From: Massilia terrae
GTDB taxonomy: Bacteria; Pseudomonadota; Gammaproteobacteria; Burkholderiales; Burkholderiaceae_D
Assembly (NCBI RefSeq): GCF_024753145.1
Contig: NZ_JANUGU010000001.1
Coordinates: 496,001 to 560,000 of the forward strand
Direction of reading: 5' to 3'
Length of the DNA: 64,000 nucleotides
Position numbers and translations under genes: made by a program. Within the stretch, counting starts at the first letter, position 1. The number at the start of each line of letters is the position of its first letter. This document shows, in pieces, positions 15,950 through 24,761 of this stretch. The notes beneath the pieces were generated by a model. That model did not search any database and had not been told where the DNA came from. It worked only from the letters and a program-made list of their open reading frames with translations.

Positions 15950-16342
15950 TCAGATTTGCGGTGGCGGCCCGTTCACGCGGCGCTGCTCGCGCTCCAGCAT
16001 CTCCTGGCACGGGATGCAGGTCTGCACGGTCGGCGTGGCCATCAAGCGCTCAGGTGCGATCTCGCGCCCGCATTCGACGCAGATGCCGTAGCCGCCGGTT
16101 TCCAGCCGCCCGAGCGCGCCGTCGATCTCGTGCAGCAGCGTGGTCTCGTGGTCGGCGTAGTGTTCCTCGTTATGGCTGATCATCTCGGCCTGCGGCATGT
16201 CTTCGTTCTGCGCCGTGTGCGTGGCCGGCGCGATCGATGGCGCCTCGCCGCCGATGCGGTCGGCCACAGCATCCATCACGTCCTTGCGGCTTTGCCTGAG
16301 GCGCTGCTCGATCTCTGCGTGCTGCTGGGAGGATATGGGCAT
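15950..16342 (-). CDS. DksA/TraR-type zinc-finger protein
   Basis: A 130-residue cytoplasmic protein with a C-terminal C4 zinc finger: CVECGREIAPERLMATPTVQ, then TCIPCQE (CxxC-x17-CxxC). The N-terminal part is helical (QQHAEIEQRLRQSRKDVMDAV) and likely forms the coiled coil that enters the RNA polymerase secondary channel in DksA; the DxxDxA tip is not obvious (HEIDGALGRLETG is nearest). The ATG at 16342 is preceded by CAGGAAG. It lies between ccoS and ccoN on the opposite strand, and its promoter region is shared with ccoN and its FNR sites. A role as regulator of this cluster is possible but only positional. Confidence 0.9.
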   Translation of the reverse strand: MPISSQQHAEIEQRLRQSRKDVMDAVADRIGGEAPSIAPATHTAQNEDMPQAEMISHNEEHYADHETTLLHEIDGALGRLETGGYGICVECGREIAPERLMATPTVQTCIPCQEMLEREQRRVNGPPPQI

Positions 16343-16408
16343 GGAAGTCTTCCTGTGATCTTAGGGACCGTTGTCACGATCCTTGTAACCCAAGGGATGT
16401 CCTAGATT

Positions 16409-16422
16409 TTGATTCACATCAA
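16409..16422 (+). promoter_or_regulatory. FNR site 1 upstream of ccoN
   Basis: TTGATTCACATCAA is a perfect match to TTGAT-N4-ATCAA. TACTCT at 16445-16450 can serve as -10, giving a start near 16457 and putting this site at about -41.5, the activating position for Fnr. Confidence 0.8.
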
Positions 16423-16451
16423 GGATTTTTAGGGTCCGGAAAACTACTCTC

Positions 16452-16465
16452 TTGATAGTCATCAA
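16452..16465 (+). promoter_or_regulatory. FNR site 2 overlapping the predicted ccoN transcription start
   Basis: TTGATAGTCATCAA is a second perfect FNR palindrome, centred 43 bases downstream of site 1 and only 22 bases before the ccoN start codon. At this place a bound Fnr would more likely hinder than help initiation. Confidence 0.72.
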
Positions 16466-16487
16466 TGGATCTTTTCAGGAGAGCATC

Positions 16488-17948
16488 TTGGACAGCAGTC
16501 TAAACTATAACTACAAGATCGTGCGCCAGTTTGCGATCGCCACCGTGTTCTGGGGCGTGGTCGGCATGCTGGTGGGCGTCTTCATCGCGGCGCAGCTGGC
16601 CTGGCCCGCGCTGAACTTCGATACCCCGTGGCTCACCTACGGCCGCCTGCGCCCGCTGCACACCAATGCGGTGATTTTCGCGTTCGGCATCTGCGGCCTG
16701 ATGGCCACCTCGTTCTGGGTCGTGCAGCGCACCTGCCAGGTCCGCCTGTTCTCCGACAAACTGTCCTCCTTCGTGTTCTGGGGCTGGCAGCTGGTGATCG
16801 TCAGCGCCGCCATCTCGCTGCCGATGGGTTTCACGCGCGGCAAGGAATATGCCGAACTCGAATGGCCGATCGCGCTGCTGATCGCCGTGGTCTGGGTCAC
16901 CTACGCGGTGGTCTTCTTCGGCACCATCATGAAGCGCAAGGTGCAGCACATCTACGTCGCCAACTGGTTCTTCGGCGGCTTCATCCTGGCCGTCGCCATC
17001 CTCCACATCGTCAACGGCATGGTGATGCCGGCATCGTGGATGAAGTCGTACTCGATGTACGCCGGCGTGCAGGATGCGATGGTCCAGTGGTGGTACGGCC
17101 ATAACGCGGTCGGCTTCATCCTCACCGCCGGCTACCTCGGCATGGTCTACTACTTCATCCCGAAACAGGCCGAGCGCCCGGTGTACTCGTACCGCCTGTC
17201 GATCGTGCACTTCTGGGCCCTGATCTTCACCTATATGTGGGCCGGCCCGCACCACCTGCACTACACCGCGCTGCCCGACTGGACCCAGTCGATCGGCATG
17301 GTGTTCTCGCTGATCCTGCTGGCGCCGTCGTGGGGCGGCATGATCAACGGGATCATGACCCTGTCGGGCGCATGGTACAAGCTGCGCTCCGACCCGATCC
17401 TGAAGTTCCTGATCGTCTCGCTGTCGTTCTACGGCATGGCCACCTTCGAAGGCCCGATGATGTCGATCAAGACCATCAACTCGCTGTCGCACTACACCGA
17501 CTGGACCATCGCCCACGTCCACGCCGGCGCCCTGGGCTGGGTCGGCTTCATCACGATGGGCTCGATCTACTACCTGATCCCGCGCCTGTCGGGCAAGAAG
17601 GAGATGTATTCGGTCGCGCTGATCGACACCCACTTCTGGCTGGCCACCATCGGCATCGTGCTGTACATCGCCTCGATGTGGATTGCCGGCGTGATGCAGG
17701 GCCTGATGTGGCGCGCGGTGAACCCGGACGGCACCCTGACCTACACCTTCGTCGAAGGCGTGAAAGCCACCTTCCCGTACTACGTGATCCGTGTCACCGG
17801 CGGCGCGATGTACCTGACCGGCATGTGCATCATGGCCTTCAACACCTTCATGACGATGCGCGGCACCGTTTCGGTCGACCAGCCGATCCCGGTCGGCACC
17901 GGCCACGCGAAGGCCGCCAATGACGCCGCCGTCGCCAACGCCGCATAA
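16488..17948 (+). CDS. ccoN: cytochrome c oxidase cbb3-type subunit I
   Basis: The 486-residue catalytic subunit of the high-affinity cbb3 oxidase, in the inner membrane with about 12 helices. Heme and copper ligand regions are readable: [45 protein letters not shown] and [16 protein letters not shown] start it at the TTG at 16488, seven bases after AGGAG; the first ATGs in frame are well inside the conserved helix I, so a TTG start is required. It heads ccoNOQPGH and carries two FNR sites upstream, fitting induction at low oxygen. Length is normal for the family. Confidence 0.96.
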   Translation: MDSSLNYNYKIVRQFAIATVFWGVVGMLVGVFIAAQLAWPALNFDTPWLTYGRLRPLHTNAVIFAFGICGLMATSFWVVQRTCQVRLFSDKLSSFVFWGWQLVIVSAAISLPMGFTRGKEYAELEWPIALLIAVVWVTYAVVFFGTIMKRKVQHIYVANWFFGGFILAVAILHIVNGMVMPASWMKSYSMYAGVQDAMVQWWYGHNAVGFILTAGYLGMVYYFIPKQAERPVYSYRLSIVHFWALIFTYMWAGPHHLHYTALPDWTQSIGMVFSLILLAPSWGGMINGIMTLSGAWYKLRSDPILKFLIVSLSFYGMATFEGPMMSIKTINSLSHYTDWTIAHVHAGALGWVGFITMGSIYYLIPRLSGKKEMYSVALIDTHFWLATIGIVLYIASMWIAGVMQGLMWRAVNPDGTLTYTFVEGVKATFPYYVIRVTGGAMYLTGMCIMAFNTFMTMRGTVSVDQPIPVGTGHAKAANDAAVANAA

Positions 17949-17961
17949 GCAGGAGAGAACA

Positions 17962-18576
17962 ATGAAATTTACCCATGAGTGGATCGAGAAGAACGTCGCC
18001 CTGCTGATCGGCATGACGGTGCTGGTGGTGTCGTTCGGCGGCCTGGTCGAGATCGTGCCGCTGTTCTTCCAGCATTCGACCACCGAGCCGGTGGCCGGCC
18101 TGAAACCGTATTCGCCGCTGCGCCTGGCCGGCCGCGACATCTACATCCGCGAAGGCTGCTACAACTGCCACTCGCAGATGATCCGCCCGATGCGCGCCGA
18201 GACCGAGCGCTATGGCCACTACTCGGTGGCCGGCGAGTTCGTGTACGACCATCCCTTCCAGTGGGGCTCCAAGCGCACCGGCCCGGACCTGGCCCGCGTC
18301 GGCGCGCGCTACTCGGACGAGTGGCACAAGACCCACCTGAACAACCCGCGCGACGTGGTGCCGGAATCGAATATGCCGGCCTATCCGTGGCTGTCGCAGA
18401 ACAAGCTCAATCCGCAGGAGATCGTGCCCAAGATGCGCGCGATGCAGCGCCTGAACGTGCCCTACACCGAGGAAGACGTGAAGAACGCGCCCGCCGAACT
18501 GGCGGACAAGACCGAGCAGGACGCGCTGATCGCCTACCTGCAGGGCCTGGGCACCCAGATCAAGACGAGGAACTGA
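17962..18576 (+). CDS. ccoO: cytochrome c oxidase cbb3-type subunit II (mono-heme)
   Basis: A 204-residue membrane-anchored cytochrome c passing electrons to CcoN. One N-terminal helix ([20 protein letters not shown]) is followed by the periplasmic heme site [13 protein letters not shown] (CxxCH near residue 66) and a distal methionine region ([10 protein letters not shown]). The ATG at 17962 follows AGGAGAG; 13 bases separate it from ccoN. Full length for the family. Confidence 0.96.
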   Translation: MKFTHEWIEKNVALLIGMTVLVVSFGGLVEIVPLFFQHSTTEPVAGLKPYSPLRLAGRDIYIREGCYNCHSQMIRPMRAETERYGHYSVAGEFVYDHPFQWGSKRTGPDLARVGARYSDEWHKTHLNNPRDVVPESNMPAYPWLSQNKLNPQEIVPKMRAMQRLNVPYTEEDVKNAPAELADKTEQDALIAYLQGLGTQIKTRN

Positions 18577-18577
18577 C

Positions 18578-18754
18578 ATGGCAATCCAACACATCTTCGA
18601 CACCGCGAGCAGCGTGATGACGGTGGTCTCCTTCATCACCTTCATCGGCATCATGTGGTGGGCGTTCACGCCCAAGAACCGCAGCAGCTTCGAGCAGGCG
18701 GCCAGCCTGCCATTCGCCGACGACGAACAGGCAGGGGAGGACAAGCATGTCTGA
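18578..18754 (+). CDS. ccoQ: cbb3-type oxidase subunit IV
   Basis: A 58-residue single-helix subunit that stabilises the cbb3 complex. It has one membrane segment (MTVVSFITFIGIMWWAF) and the hallmark TPKNRSSFEQAASLPF, followed by an acidic tail. It starts one base after the ccoO stop and overlaps ccoP by eight bases, as usual in this operon. Confidence 0.93.
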   Translation: MAIQHIFDTASSVMTVVSFITFIGIMWWAFTPKNRSSFEQAASLPFADDEQAGEDKHV

Positions 18755-19691
18755 CTTCATCAACGAATTCTGGAACTGGTACGTCGCGCTGATCACCATC
18801 GCGGGCATCGCCGGCTGCGGTATCCTGCTGTGGTCGCAGTCGCGCTTCAAGGTCAAGCTGGACGAAAACGGCAAGCCGCTCGCCACCACCGGCCACGTGT
18901 GGGACGAGGACCTGACCGAGCTGAATACGCCGATGCCGGCATGGTGGATGGGCCTGTTCTGGATCACCATCTTCTTCGCGGTCGGCTACCTGATCCTGTT
19001 CCCGGGCCTTGGTAGCTATCCCGGCAAACTGGGATGGAAGTCGACCACGCAGTACCAGGCGGAGCTGAAAAAGGCCGACGCCGAATACGGCCCGCTGTTC
19101 GCCAAGTACGCGAACATGGACATCAAGGCGGTCGCCGCCGACCCGCAAGCGCACGCCATCGGCGAGCGCCTGTTCCTGACCTACTGCTCGCAGTGCCATG
19201 GCTCCGACGCGCGCGGTAACAAAGGCTTCCCGAACCTGACCGACAAGGACTGGCTGTACGGTGGCACGCCGGAGATCATCAAGGAGACCATCATGCACGG
19301 CCGCCACGGGCAGATGCCGTCGATGGCCGCGGCGCTCGGCTCGGACAGCGACGTCGAGAACGTCGCCCACTACGTGCGCAGCCTGTCGGGCCTGGCCGCG
19401 GATCCGGTCAAGGTCGCCTTCGGCAAGCCGAAGTTCGCCGCCTGCGCCGCCTGCCACGGCATGGACGCCCACGGCAACCAGATGATCGGCGCGCCCAACC
19501 TGACCGACAAGGTCTGGCTGTACGGCGGCAGCGCCGAGACCATCATGGAAACCATCCGCAAGGGCCGCAACAACACCATGCCGGCCTGGGGCGAGTTCCT
19601 CGGCGAGCAGAAGGTGCACGTGTTGGCCGCCTACGTGTGGAGCCTGTCGAACAACCCGGCAGAGCGAGCGACAACGGCCGCGGTGAATTGA
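18747..19691 (+). CDS. ccoP: cytochrome c oxidase cbb3-type subunit III (di-heme)
   Basis: A 314-residue di-heme cytochrome c subunit. Two N-terminal helices (about residues 8-30 and 68-92) identify the long CcoP type. Two heme sites follow: CSQCHGSDARGNKG near residue 148 and CAACHGMDAHGNQM near 233, each with its distal methionine block (QMPSMAAALG and NTMPAWGEFLG). It accepts electrons from cytochrome c and passes them through CcoO to CcoN. The start overlaps ccoQ by eight bases; the stop is one base before ccoG. Confidence 0.96.
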   Translation: MSDFINEFWNWYVALITIAGIAGCGILLWSQSRFKVKLDENGKPLATTGHVWDEDLTELNTPMPAWWMGLFWITIFFAVGYLILFPGLGSYPGKLGWKSTTQYQAELKKADAEYGPLFAKYANMDIKAVAADPQAHAIGERLFLTYCSQCHGSDARGNKGFPNLTDKDWLYGGTPEIIKETIMHGRHGQMPSMAAALGSDSDVENVAHYVRSLSGLAADPVKVAFGKPKFAACAACHGMDAHGNQMIGAPNLTDKVWLYGGSAETIMETIRKGRNNTMPAWGEFLGEQKVHVLAAYVWSLSNNPAERATTAAVN

Positions 19692-19692
19692 A

Positions 19693-21066
19693 ATGAATGC
19701 GCCAAAAGAAGCGGTCATCAAGATGTACGCCTCGCGCGAGGAGATCTACCCGCGCGAAGTGAAGGGCCGCTACGCAACACTGCGTTGGCTGTGTGTCTGG
19801 CTGACGCAGGCAGTTTTCTACGGGCTGCCCTGGCTGCAATGGAACGGCCGCCAGGCCGTGCTGTTCGACCTCGGCGCCCGCAAGTTCTACCTGTTCGGAA
19901 TGGTGCTGTGGCCGCAGGACTTCATCTACTTAGCAAGCCTGCTCATCGTCTGTGCCTACGGGCTGTTCCTGGTGACGGCCGTCGCCGGCCGCGTGTGGTG
20001 CGGTTTCGCCTGCCCGCAAACGGTTTATACCGAAATCTTCCTGTGGATCGAGCAGAAGATCGAGGGCGCGCGCAGCGCCCGCATCCGCCTGGACCGCCAG
20101 CCCTGGACCGTCGAGAAGATCGCGCGCAAGGGCGCCAAGCACGCCGCATGGGGCGTGGTCTCGCTGTGGACCGGCTTCACCTTCGTCGCCTACTTCACGC
20201 CGCTCAAGTCGCTGGTGCATGAGACGCTCGGCCTGACGCTGGGCGCGTGGGAAGGCTTCTGGATCGTGTTCTACGCCTTCGCTACCTACGGCAACGCCGG
20301 CTGGATGCGCGAGCAGGTGTGCAAGTACATGTGCCCGTACGCGCGCTTCCAGAGCTCGATGTTCGACCACGACACGCTGATCATCAGCTACGACGCCAAG
20401 CGCGGCGAGCCGCGCAGCCCGGGCGGCAAGCTTGGCGGCGACTGCATCGACTGCAGCATGTGCGTGCAGGTCTGCCCGACTGGCATCGACATCCGCAACG
20501 GCCTGCAGTACGAGTGCATCAGCTGCGCGGCCTGCGTCGACGCCTGCAATATCGTGATGGACAAGGTGGGCAAGCCGCGTGGCCTGATCCGCTACGCCAC
20601 CGAGAACGCGCTGGTCAACAAGCTCACCAACAAGCAGGCGCGCAAGCGCGTGTTCCGGCCGCGCGTGCTGATCTACACCGGCCTGCTCGGCGTGCTGGTG
20701 GCAGTCATGTTCGGCACGCTGGCGATGCGCACGCCGCTCAAGCTGGACGTGATCCGCGACCGCGGCTCGATGGGGCGCGAGGTCGAGGACGACCAGATCG
20801 AGAACGTGTACCGCCTGCAGATCATGAATACCGGCGAGACCGCGCACCGCTACAAGCTGACGGTGGAGGGCATCCCGGGCGCCAAGGTGGTCGACAACGC
20901 GGTCATCGACGTCGCCGGCGCCACCACGCGCGCGGTGCCGGTACGGGTGCGCGTGCCCGGGGGCGCGGGCAGCCGCGGCTCGAACAAGATCAAGTTCGAG
21001 CTGAACGCAGTGGACGATCCCTCGCTGCACGTGCAGGAAAAAGCGGTCTTCATCGTGCCGCACTAA
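19693..21066 (+). CDS. ccoG: cytochrome c oxidase accessory protein CcoG (FixG, Fe-S)
   Basis: A 457-residue inner-membrane Fe-S protein needed for copper handling in cbb3 assembly. About five helices surround CGFACPQTVYTEIF and CKYMCPYARFQSSM; a dicluster ferredoxin domain follows with CIDCSMCVQVCPTGID and CISCAACVDACNIV, and the C-terminal 110 residues form the Ig-like FixG_C domain. All cluster cysteines are present. It sits directly after ccoP with the next gene (FixH-like) 12 bases on, so it belongs to ccoNOQPGH. Confidence 0.95.
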   Translation: MNAPKEAVIKMYASREEIYPREVKGRYATLRWLCVWLTQAVFYGLPWLQWNGRQAVLFDLGARKFYLFGMVLWPQDFIYLASLLIVCAYGLFLVTAVAGRVWCGFACPQTVYTEIFLWIEQKIEGARSARIRLDRQPWTVEKIARKGAKHAAWGVVSLWTGFTFVAYFTPLKSLVHETLGLTLGAWEGFWIVFYAFATYGNAGWMREQVCKYMCPYARFQSSMFDHDTLIISYDAKRGEPRSPGGKLGGDCIDCSMCVQVCPTGIDIRNGLQYECISCAACVDACNIVMDKVGKPRGLIRYATENALVNKLTNKQARKRVFRPRVLIYTGLLGVLVAVMFGTLAMRTPLKLDVIRDRGSMGREVEDDQIENVYRLQIMNTGETAHRYKLTVEGIPGAKVVDNAVIDVAGATTRAVPVRVRVPGGAGSRGSNKIKFELNAVDDPSLHVQEKAVFIVPH

Positions 21067-21078
21067 CAAGGAGTTCGT

Positions 21079-21606
21079 ATGAATACTCATTCACATGTCT
21101 TGGGCAGCGCGCCGCAGCCGCCGTGGTATGCGCAGCGCTGGCCGTGGCTCCTGATGCTCGGGCCGGCAGCGGTGGTGGTGGCGGGCGCCGTCACCACCTG
21201 GCTGGCGGTCACGCGCGAGGATGCGCTGGTGGTGGGCGACTACTACAAGCAGGGCAAGGCGATCAACCAGGACCTGCGGCGCGACCGCGTGGCCAGCGCG
21301 CTGCACCTGTCGGCGCAGCTGCGCTTCGATGAGCGGGCGGGGCGTCTGGTGGGGCGAATGACCAGTTTCGGACGGCCGTTCAACGGCATGTTCCAGGTGA
21401 TGCTGGCGCATCCGACCCTGCCGGAAAAAGACCTGACGCTGCTCGCGCGCACCGATGCCGACGGGCGCTTCAGCGTGGTGCTGCCGGCGTTGGAGCATAC
21501 GCACTGGCAGGTGGTGGTCGAGGGCGAGCAGAAGGACTGGCGGCTGGCGCGGAGTTGGGATTATCCGAAGCATGGGGAGCTGGATATCACGGCGGATCCG
21601 CTGTAA
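21079..21606 (+). CDS. ccoH: FixH/CcoH family protein
   Basis: A 175-residue membrane protein of the FixH family that takes part in cbb3 assembly. A single N-terminal helix (WLLMLGPAAVVVAGAVTTWL) precedes the family motif DYYKQGKAINQDLRRD and a periplasmic beta-rich domain ending in WDYPKHGELDITADP. Start at 21079 with AAGGAG upstream. It is the last gene of the cco operon; a palindromic repeat pair follows within 20 bases and might act as its terminator. Confidence 0.9.
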   Translation: MNTHSHVLGSAPQPPWYAQRWPWLLMLGPAAVVVAGAVTTWLAVTREDALVVGDYYKQGKAINQDLRRDRVASALHLSAQLRFDERAGRLVGRMTSFGRPFNGMFQVMLAHPTLPEKDLTLLARTDADGRFSVVLPALEHTHWQVVVEGEQKDWRLARSWDYPKHGELDITADPL

Positions 21607-21622
21607 TCGGCTTCGTTTGAAG

Positions 21623-21706
21623 AAATGGGGTTCCCGCCTGCGCGGGAACGACGGTAGCTCTTAACGAAAAGAGATCGTCGTTCCCGAGCAGGCGGGAACC
21701 CCATTT
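21623..21706. repeat. REP-like inverted repeat pair
   Basis: Left arm AAATGGGGTTCCCGCCTGCG continues through CGGGAACGACG; the right arm is its inverted copy, 31 bases with one mismatch, separated by about 20 bases. The whole can fold into one long hairpin and lies between ccoH and the DUF885 gene. Same family as inside ccoI. Confidence 0.9.
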
Positions 21707-21811
21707 TGTATGCGCTGGTGGAATCGTCAATACAGCCGCGCGTGCATTTACGTGATAGATTCCAAGCAGCAACCACGACTTGCGTACAACCACAACAAAA
21801 GAGAGACCACA

Positions 21812-23644
21812 ATGCAGACCATCCATCCACGCGCGATGCGCATCGCCGTTGCCGCCGCACTTTCCATCCCCCTGCTCATCGGCACCACGCTGCCGAACGC
21901 CGCCCACGCCGCGCCCGCCGCAGCAGTCAGCGCGGTCAAGGAAAACGCCGCCTTCAATACCTGGGCCGAGACATTCGCCCAGGACTGGGTACGCCAGAAC
22001 CCGCAGATGGCCACCTCCACCCAGTACTTCGAGGGCGCCGAGCAGAACGCGCTGGACCGCCAGCTCACGCCCCTGACCGACGCCCGCCGCAAGCAGATGA
22101 TCGCGCTGGCGAAGAAGGGCATTGCGCAGCTCGACAAATACATGGCCGGCCCGCTGTCGGAAGACCAGCGCATTTCGGCCGCGACCATGCGCTGGTCGCT
22201 GTCCAAGACCGTCGAGGGCGAGCCGTTCGAGGGCTATAACTTCGTGTTCTCGCAGCACGGCGGCGTGCAGGTCGGCCTGGTCAACTTCATGACCCAGACC
22301 CACCCGATCCGCAACGCCAACGATGTCGCCAACTACCTGGCGCGCCTGGAGCAGGTCTCGACCCGGATCGACGAAGCGCTGGTCCGCGCCCGCCGCGACG
22401 CCGCGCGCAAGCTGATCCCGCCGCGCGTGATCCTCGAGCGCGCCCAGTACCAGGTCGACAAATTCCTGGAGCCGGCCGCCGCGCAGAACGTGCTGGTCAC
22501 CTCGCTCGACAAGCGCAGCGCCGCGCTCAAGGACCTGAGCCCGGAAGCGCGCGCCGACGCCATCGCCAAGGCGACCCATATCGTGCAGGAGAAGGTCATT
22601 CCCGCCTACGGCCGCGTGAAGGCCTTCATGGTCGAACTCTATCCGCGCACCGGCAACGTGGTCGGCATCTCGCGCCTGCCGGATGGCGCGGCGGCCTACG
22701 CGCACTACCTGTCAAACTTCACGAGCACCAAGCTGTCGGCGGAAGAAATCCATGCGATCGGCCTGCGCGAAGTCGCCCGGATCGAAGGCGAGATGGACAA
22801 GCACCTGCGCGAGCTGGGCCTGGCCGAAGGTTCGGTCGCGGAGCGCATGAAGCAGCTCGACGAGCGCTTCCAGCCGAAGACCGAGGGCGACCCGCGTCCC
22901 GAACTGCTGGCACGCTACGCCGACTACGTCACGGACGCGCAGGTGCGCAGCAAGGCGATTTTCAACCTGATGCCGCGCGCGCCGGTGGACGTGCGCCGCG
23001 AGCCACCGATCACGGAAGCGTCGGCGTCGGCCCACTATTCGCTGCCCGCGCCTGACGGCAGCCGTCCGGGCACCTTCTGGGTGCCGCTGCGTGGGCCGAA
23101 GTTCGACATGATCCGCATGCGCAGCCTGGCCTACCACGAGGCGGTGCCCGGCCACCACTTCCAGCTCGCGATCCAGCAGGAGCAGACCGGCCTGCCGAAG
23201 TACCGCGCCAACCGCATCTTCGGCGGCGGCAGCGCGCACAGCGAGGGCTGGGGCCTGTACGCGGAGCGCTTGGCGGTGGAGCAGGGCTGGTACAAGGACG
23301 ACGTGCCGGGGCTGCTCGGCGCGCTCGGCTCGGAGCTGTTCCGCGCGCGGCGGCTGGTGGTGGACACCGGCATGCACGCCAAGGGCTGGACCCGCGAGCA
23401 GTCGATCGACTACGGCATCAACAAGGAAGAGATCGAGCGCTACATCGCGTGGCCGGGGCAGGCCAATGCCTACATGGTGGGCATGCTGCGCATCCTGGAG
23501 CTGCGCGAGAAGGCGAAGAACGAGCTGGGGCCGAAGTTCTCGCTGCCGGCTTTCCATGACGTGGTGCTACGCACCGGGTCGGTGCCGCTGGATGTGCTGG
23601 GCGAGGTGGTGGATCGCTGGATTGCCCAGCAAAAGAAGATCTGA
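21812..23644 (+). CDS. exported DUF885 family protein (putative metallopeptidase)
   Basis: A 610-residue periplasmic protein with a Sec signal peptide (residues 1-34, ending NAAHAAPA). The DUF885 core contains YHEAVPGHHFQLAIQQE near residue 440, a zinc-peptidase-like H-E-x-x-x-x-H motif, followed by HSEGWGLYAERLAVEQGW, which supplies a further His and Glu. The family is predicted to be zinc-dependent carboxypeptidase-like, but activity is mostly untested. The ATG at 21812 has GAGAGACC upstream; an upstream in-frame extension runs through the repeat and is rejected. It is a single gene flanked on both sides by palindromic repeats. Confidence 0.9.
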   Translation: MQTIHPRAMRIAVAAALSIPLLIGTTLPNAAHAAPAAAVSAVKENAAFNTWAETFAQDWVRQNPQMATSTQYFEGAEQNALDRQLTPLTDARRKQMIALAKKGIAQLDKYMAGPLSEDQRISAATMRWSLSKTVEGEPFEGYNFVFSQHGGVQVGLVNFMTQTHPIRNANDVANYLARLEQVSTRIDEALVRARRDAARKLIPPRVILERAQYQVDKFLEPAAAQNVLVTSLDKRSAALKDLSPEARADAIAKATHIVQEKVIPAYGRVKAFMVELYPRTGNVVGISRLPDGAAAYAHYLSNFTSTKLSAEEIHAIGLREVARIEGEMDKHLRELGLAEGSVAERMKQLDERFQPKTEGDPRPELLARYADYVTDAQVRSKAIFNLMPRAPVDVRREPPITEASASAHYSLPAPDGSRPGTFWVPLRGPKFDMIRMRSLAYHEAVPGHHFQLAIQQEQTGLPKYRANRIFGGGSAHSEGWGLYAERLAVEQGWYKDDVPGLLGALGSELFRARRLVVDTGMHAKGWTREQSIDYGINKEEIERYIAWPGQANAYMVGMLRILELREKAKNELGPKFSLPAFHDVVLRTGSVPLDVLGEVVDRWIAQQKKI

Positions 23645-23660
23645 CCACTAAAGCAAGCTT

Positions 23661-23766
23661 CGTCGTCCCCGCGCAGGCGGGGACCCATAGACCATGCGCG
23701 TCGTCGAAAGGTGGCGCCGCAGGCCCGCAAACTCAGCATGGGTTCCCGCCTGCGCGGGAACGACGG
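23661..23766. repeat. REP-like inverted repeat pair
   Basis: CGTCGTCCCCGCGCAGGCGG begins the left copy and CCTGCGCGGGAACGACGG ends the inverted right copy, with a 55-base spacer that includes AAACTCAGCATGGG, also seen (inverted) at 58141. It fills the gap between convergent DUF885 and fnr. Confidence 0.88.
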
Positions 23767-23809
23767 TTCTGATAACAGTGGTTAAACGAGCAGCACAGTC
23801 GGCGCTCGA

Positions 23810-24580
23810 TCACTGCATCGGACTGCATTCCTCCGTCCCCGCCGCAATCGCCTTGATGCGCGCCGGATCCAGCAGCGTGACTTCGCGCTTGTCCACCTGC
23901 AGCCAACCCTGCTTCTTGAAGCGCGACAGCAGCCGGCTGACGCTTTCGATGGTCAGCCCCAGGTAGTTGCCGATATCCTCGCGCGACATGCGCAGCTGGA
24001 AGGTATTCGGCGAATAGCCGCGCGCCGCATAGCGTGCCGACAGGTTCACCAAAAACACCGCAAACCGCTGCTCCGCCCGCATATTCCCCAGCAGGAGCAT
24101 GACGTTCTGCTCGCGCGTAATTTCCTGGCTCATGATGCGGTGGAAGTGGCGCAGCAGGGCCGGCACTTCGGAGAACAGTTCCTCCAGCCGCGAGAACGGG
24201 ATCTCGCACACCTCGCTGTCTTCCAGCGCCACCGCGTCGCAGTAGTGGTGGTCGCCGCTGATCGCGTCCATGCCCAGCAGCTCGCCCGCCATCTGGAAGC
24301 CCGTGATCTGCGCTTCCCCCGCGGCGTTGATGTGGTAGGTCTTGAAGTGGCCGAAGCGCACCGCGTACAGGTTGCGGAAGGGCTCGTTGATCTTGTACAG
24401 GTGCTCGTCGCGCTCGAGGCGACGGCGCCGGCCGATGATCTGGTCAAGCCGGTTGATGTCCGAGTCCTCCAGCCCCATCGGCAGGCACAGCTGATGCATG
24501 CTGCATGCGGCGCAGCTTTTCTTCAGTGCCTGGACGTTGAGCGCCGCGGGATCCGCGGAAAATGTCAGGGGCTTGGGCAT
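23810..24580 (-). CDS. fnr: Fnr, oxygen-sensing Crp/Fnr family transcription regulator
   Basis: A 256-residue global regulator that binds DNA as a dimer when its [4Fe-4S] cluster is intact at low oxygen. Cluster cysteines are visible at 23, 26 and 32 (CAACSMHQLC) and 125 (SEVCEIPF), the Fnr arrangement rather than Crp or Dnr. The C-terminal helix-turn-helix has MSREDIGNYLGLTIESVSRL, whose E-SVSR recognition residues specify TTGAT-N4-ATCAA. Such sites occur before hemN and ccoN and between usp and hsp20. It is monocistronic and divergent from cydAB; I saw no clean Fnr site in that 181-base gap. Confidence 0.97.
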   Translation of the reverse strand: MPKPLTFSADPAALNVQALKKSCAACSMHQLCLPMGLEDSDINRLDQIIGRRRRLERDEHLYKINEPFRNLYAVRFGHFKTYHINAAGEAQITGFQMAGELLGMDAISGDHHYCDAVALEDSEVCEIPFSRLEELFSEVPALLRHFHRIMSQEITREQNVMLLLGNMRAEQRFAVFLVNLSARYAARGYSPNTFQLRMSREDIGNYLGLTIESVSRLLSRFKKQGWLQVDKREVTLLDPARIKAIAAGTEECSPMQ

Positions 24581-24761
24581 ACGGGCATTAGAAAATTATT
24601 CGACGACAAGAATTATAGACCGCCTTGGGACCGCTAGTCCGGAATACTGGCCGACCCTTTGAATACCTGACAAGAACGTGTGGTAATAAAGCGGCACCTG
24701 CGCAAGCGTGCGCGCCACGGCCACATGGTAGATTTCGAACAGGTCGTGACAAACGGAGGTC

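Noticed and set aside
21623..23766. Palindromic repeats as a CRISPR array
   Set aside because: Copies are isolated or in inverted pairs, unequal in spacing and with no spacers or cas genes, so they are REP-like.
24650..24680. FNR site TTTGAATACCTGACAA before cydA
   Set aside because: The half-sites and spacing do not fit TTGAY-N4-RTCAA; only partial similarity.
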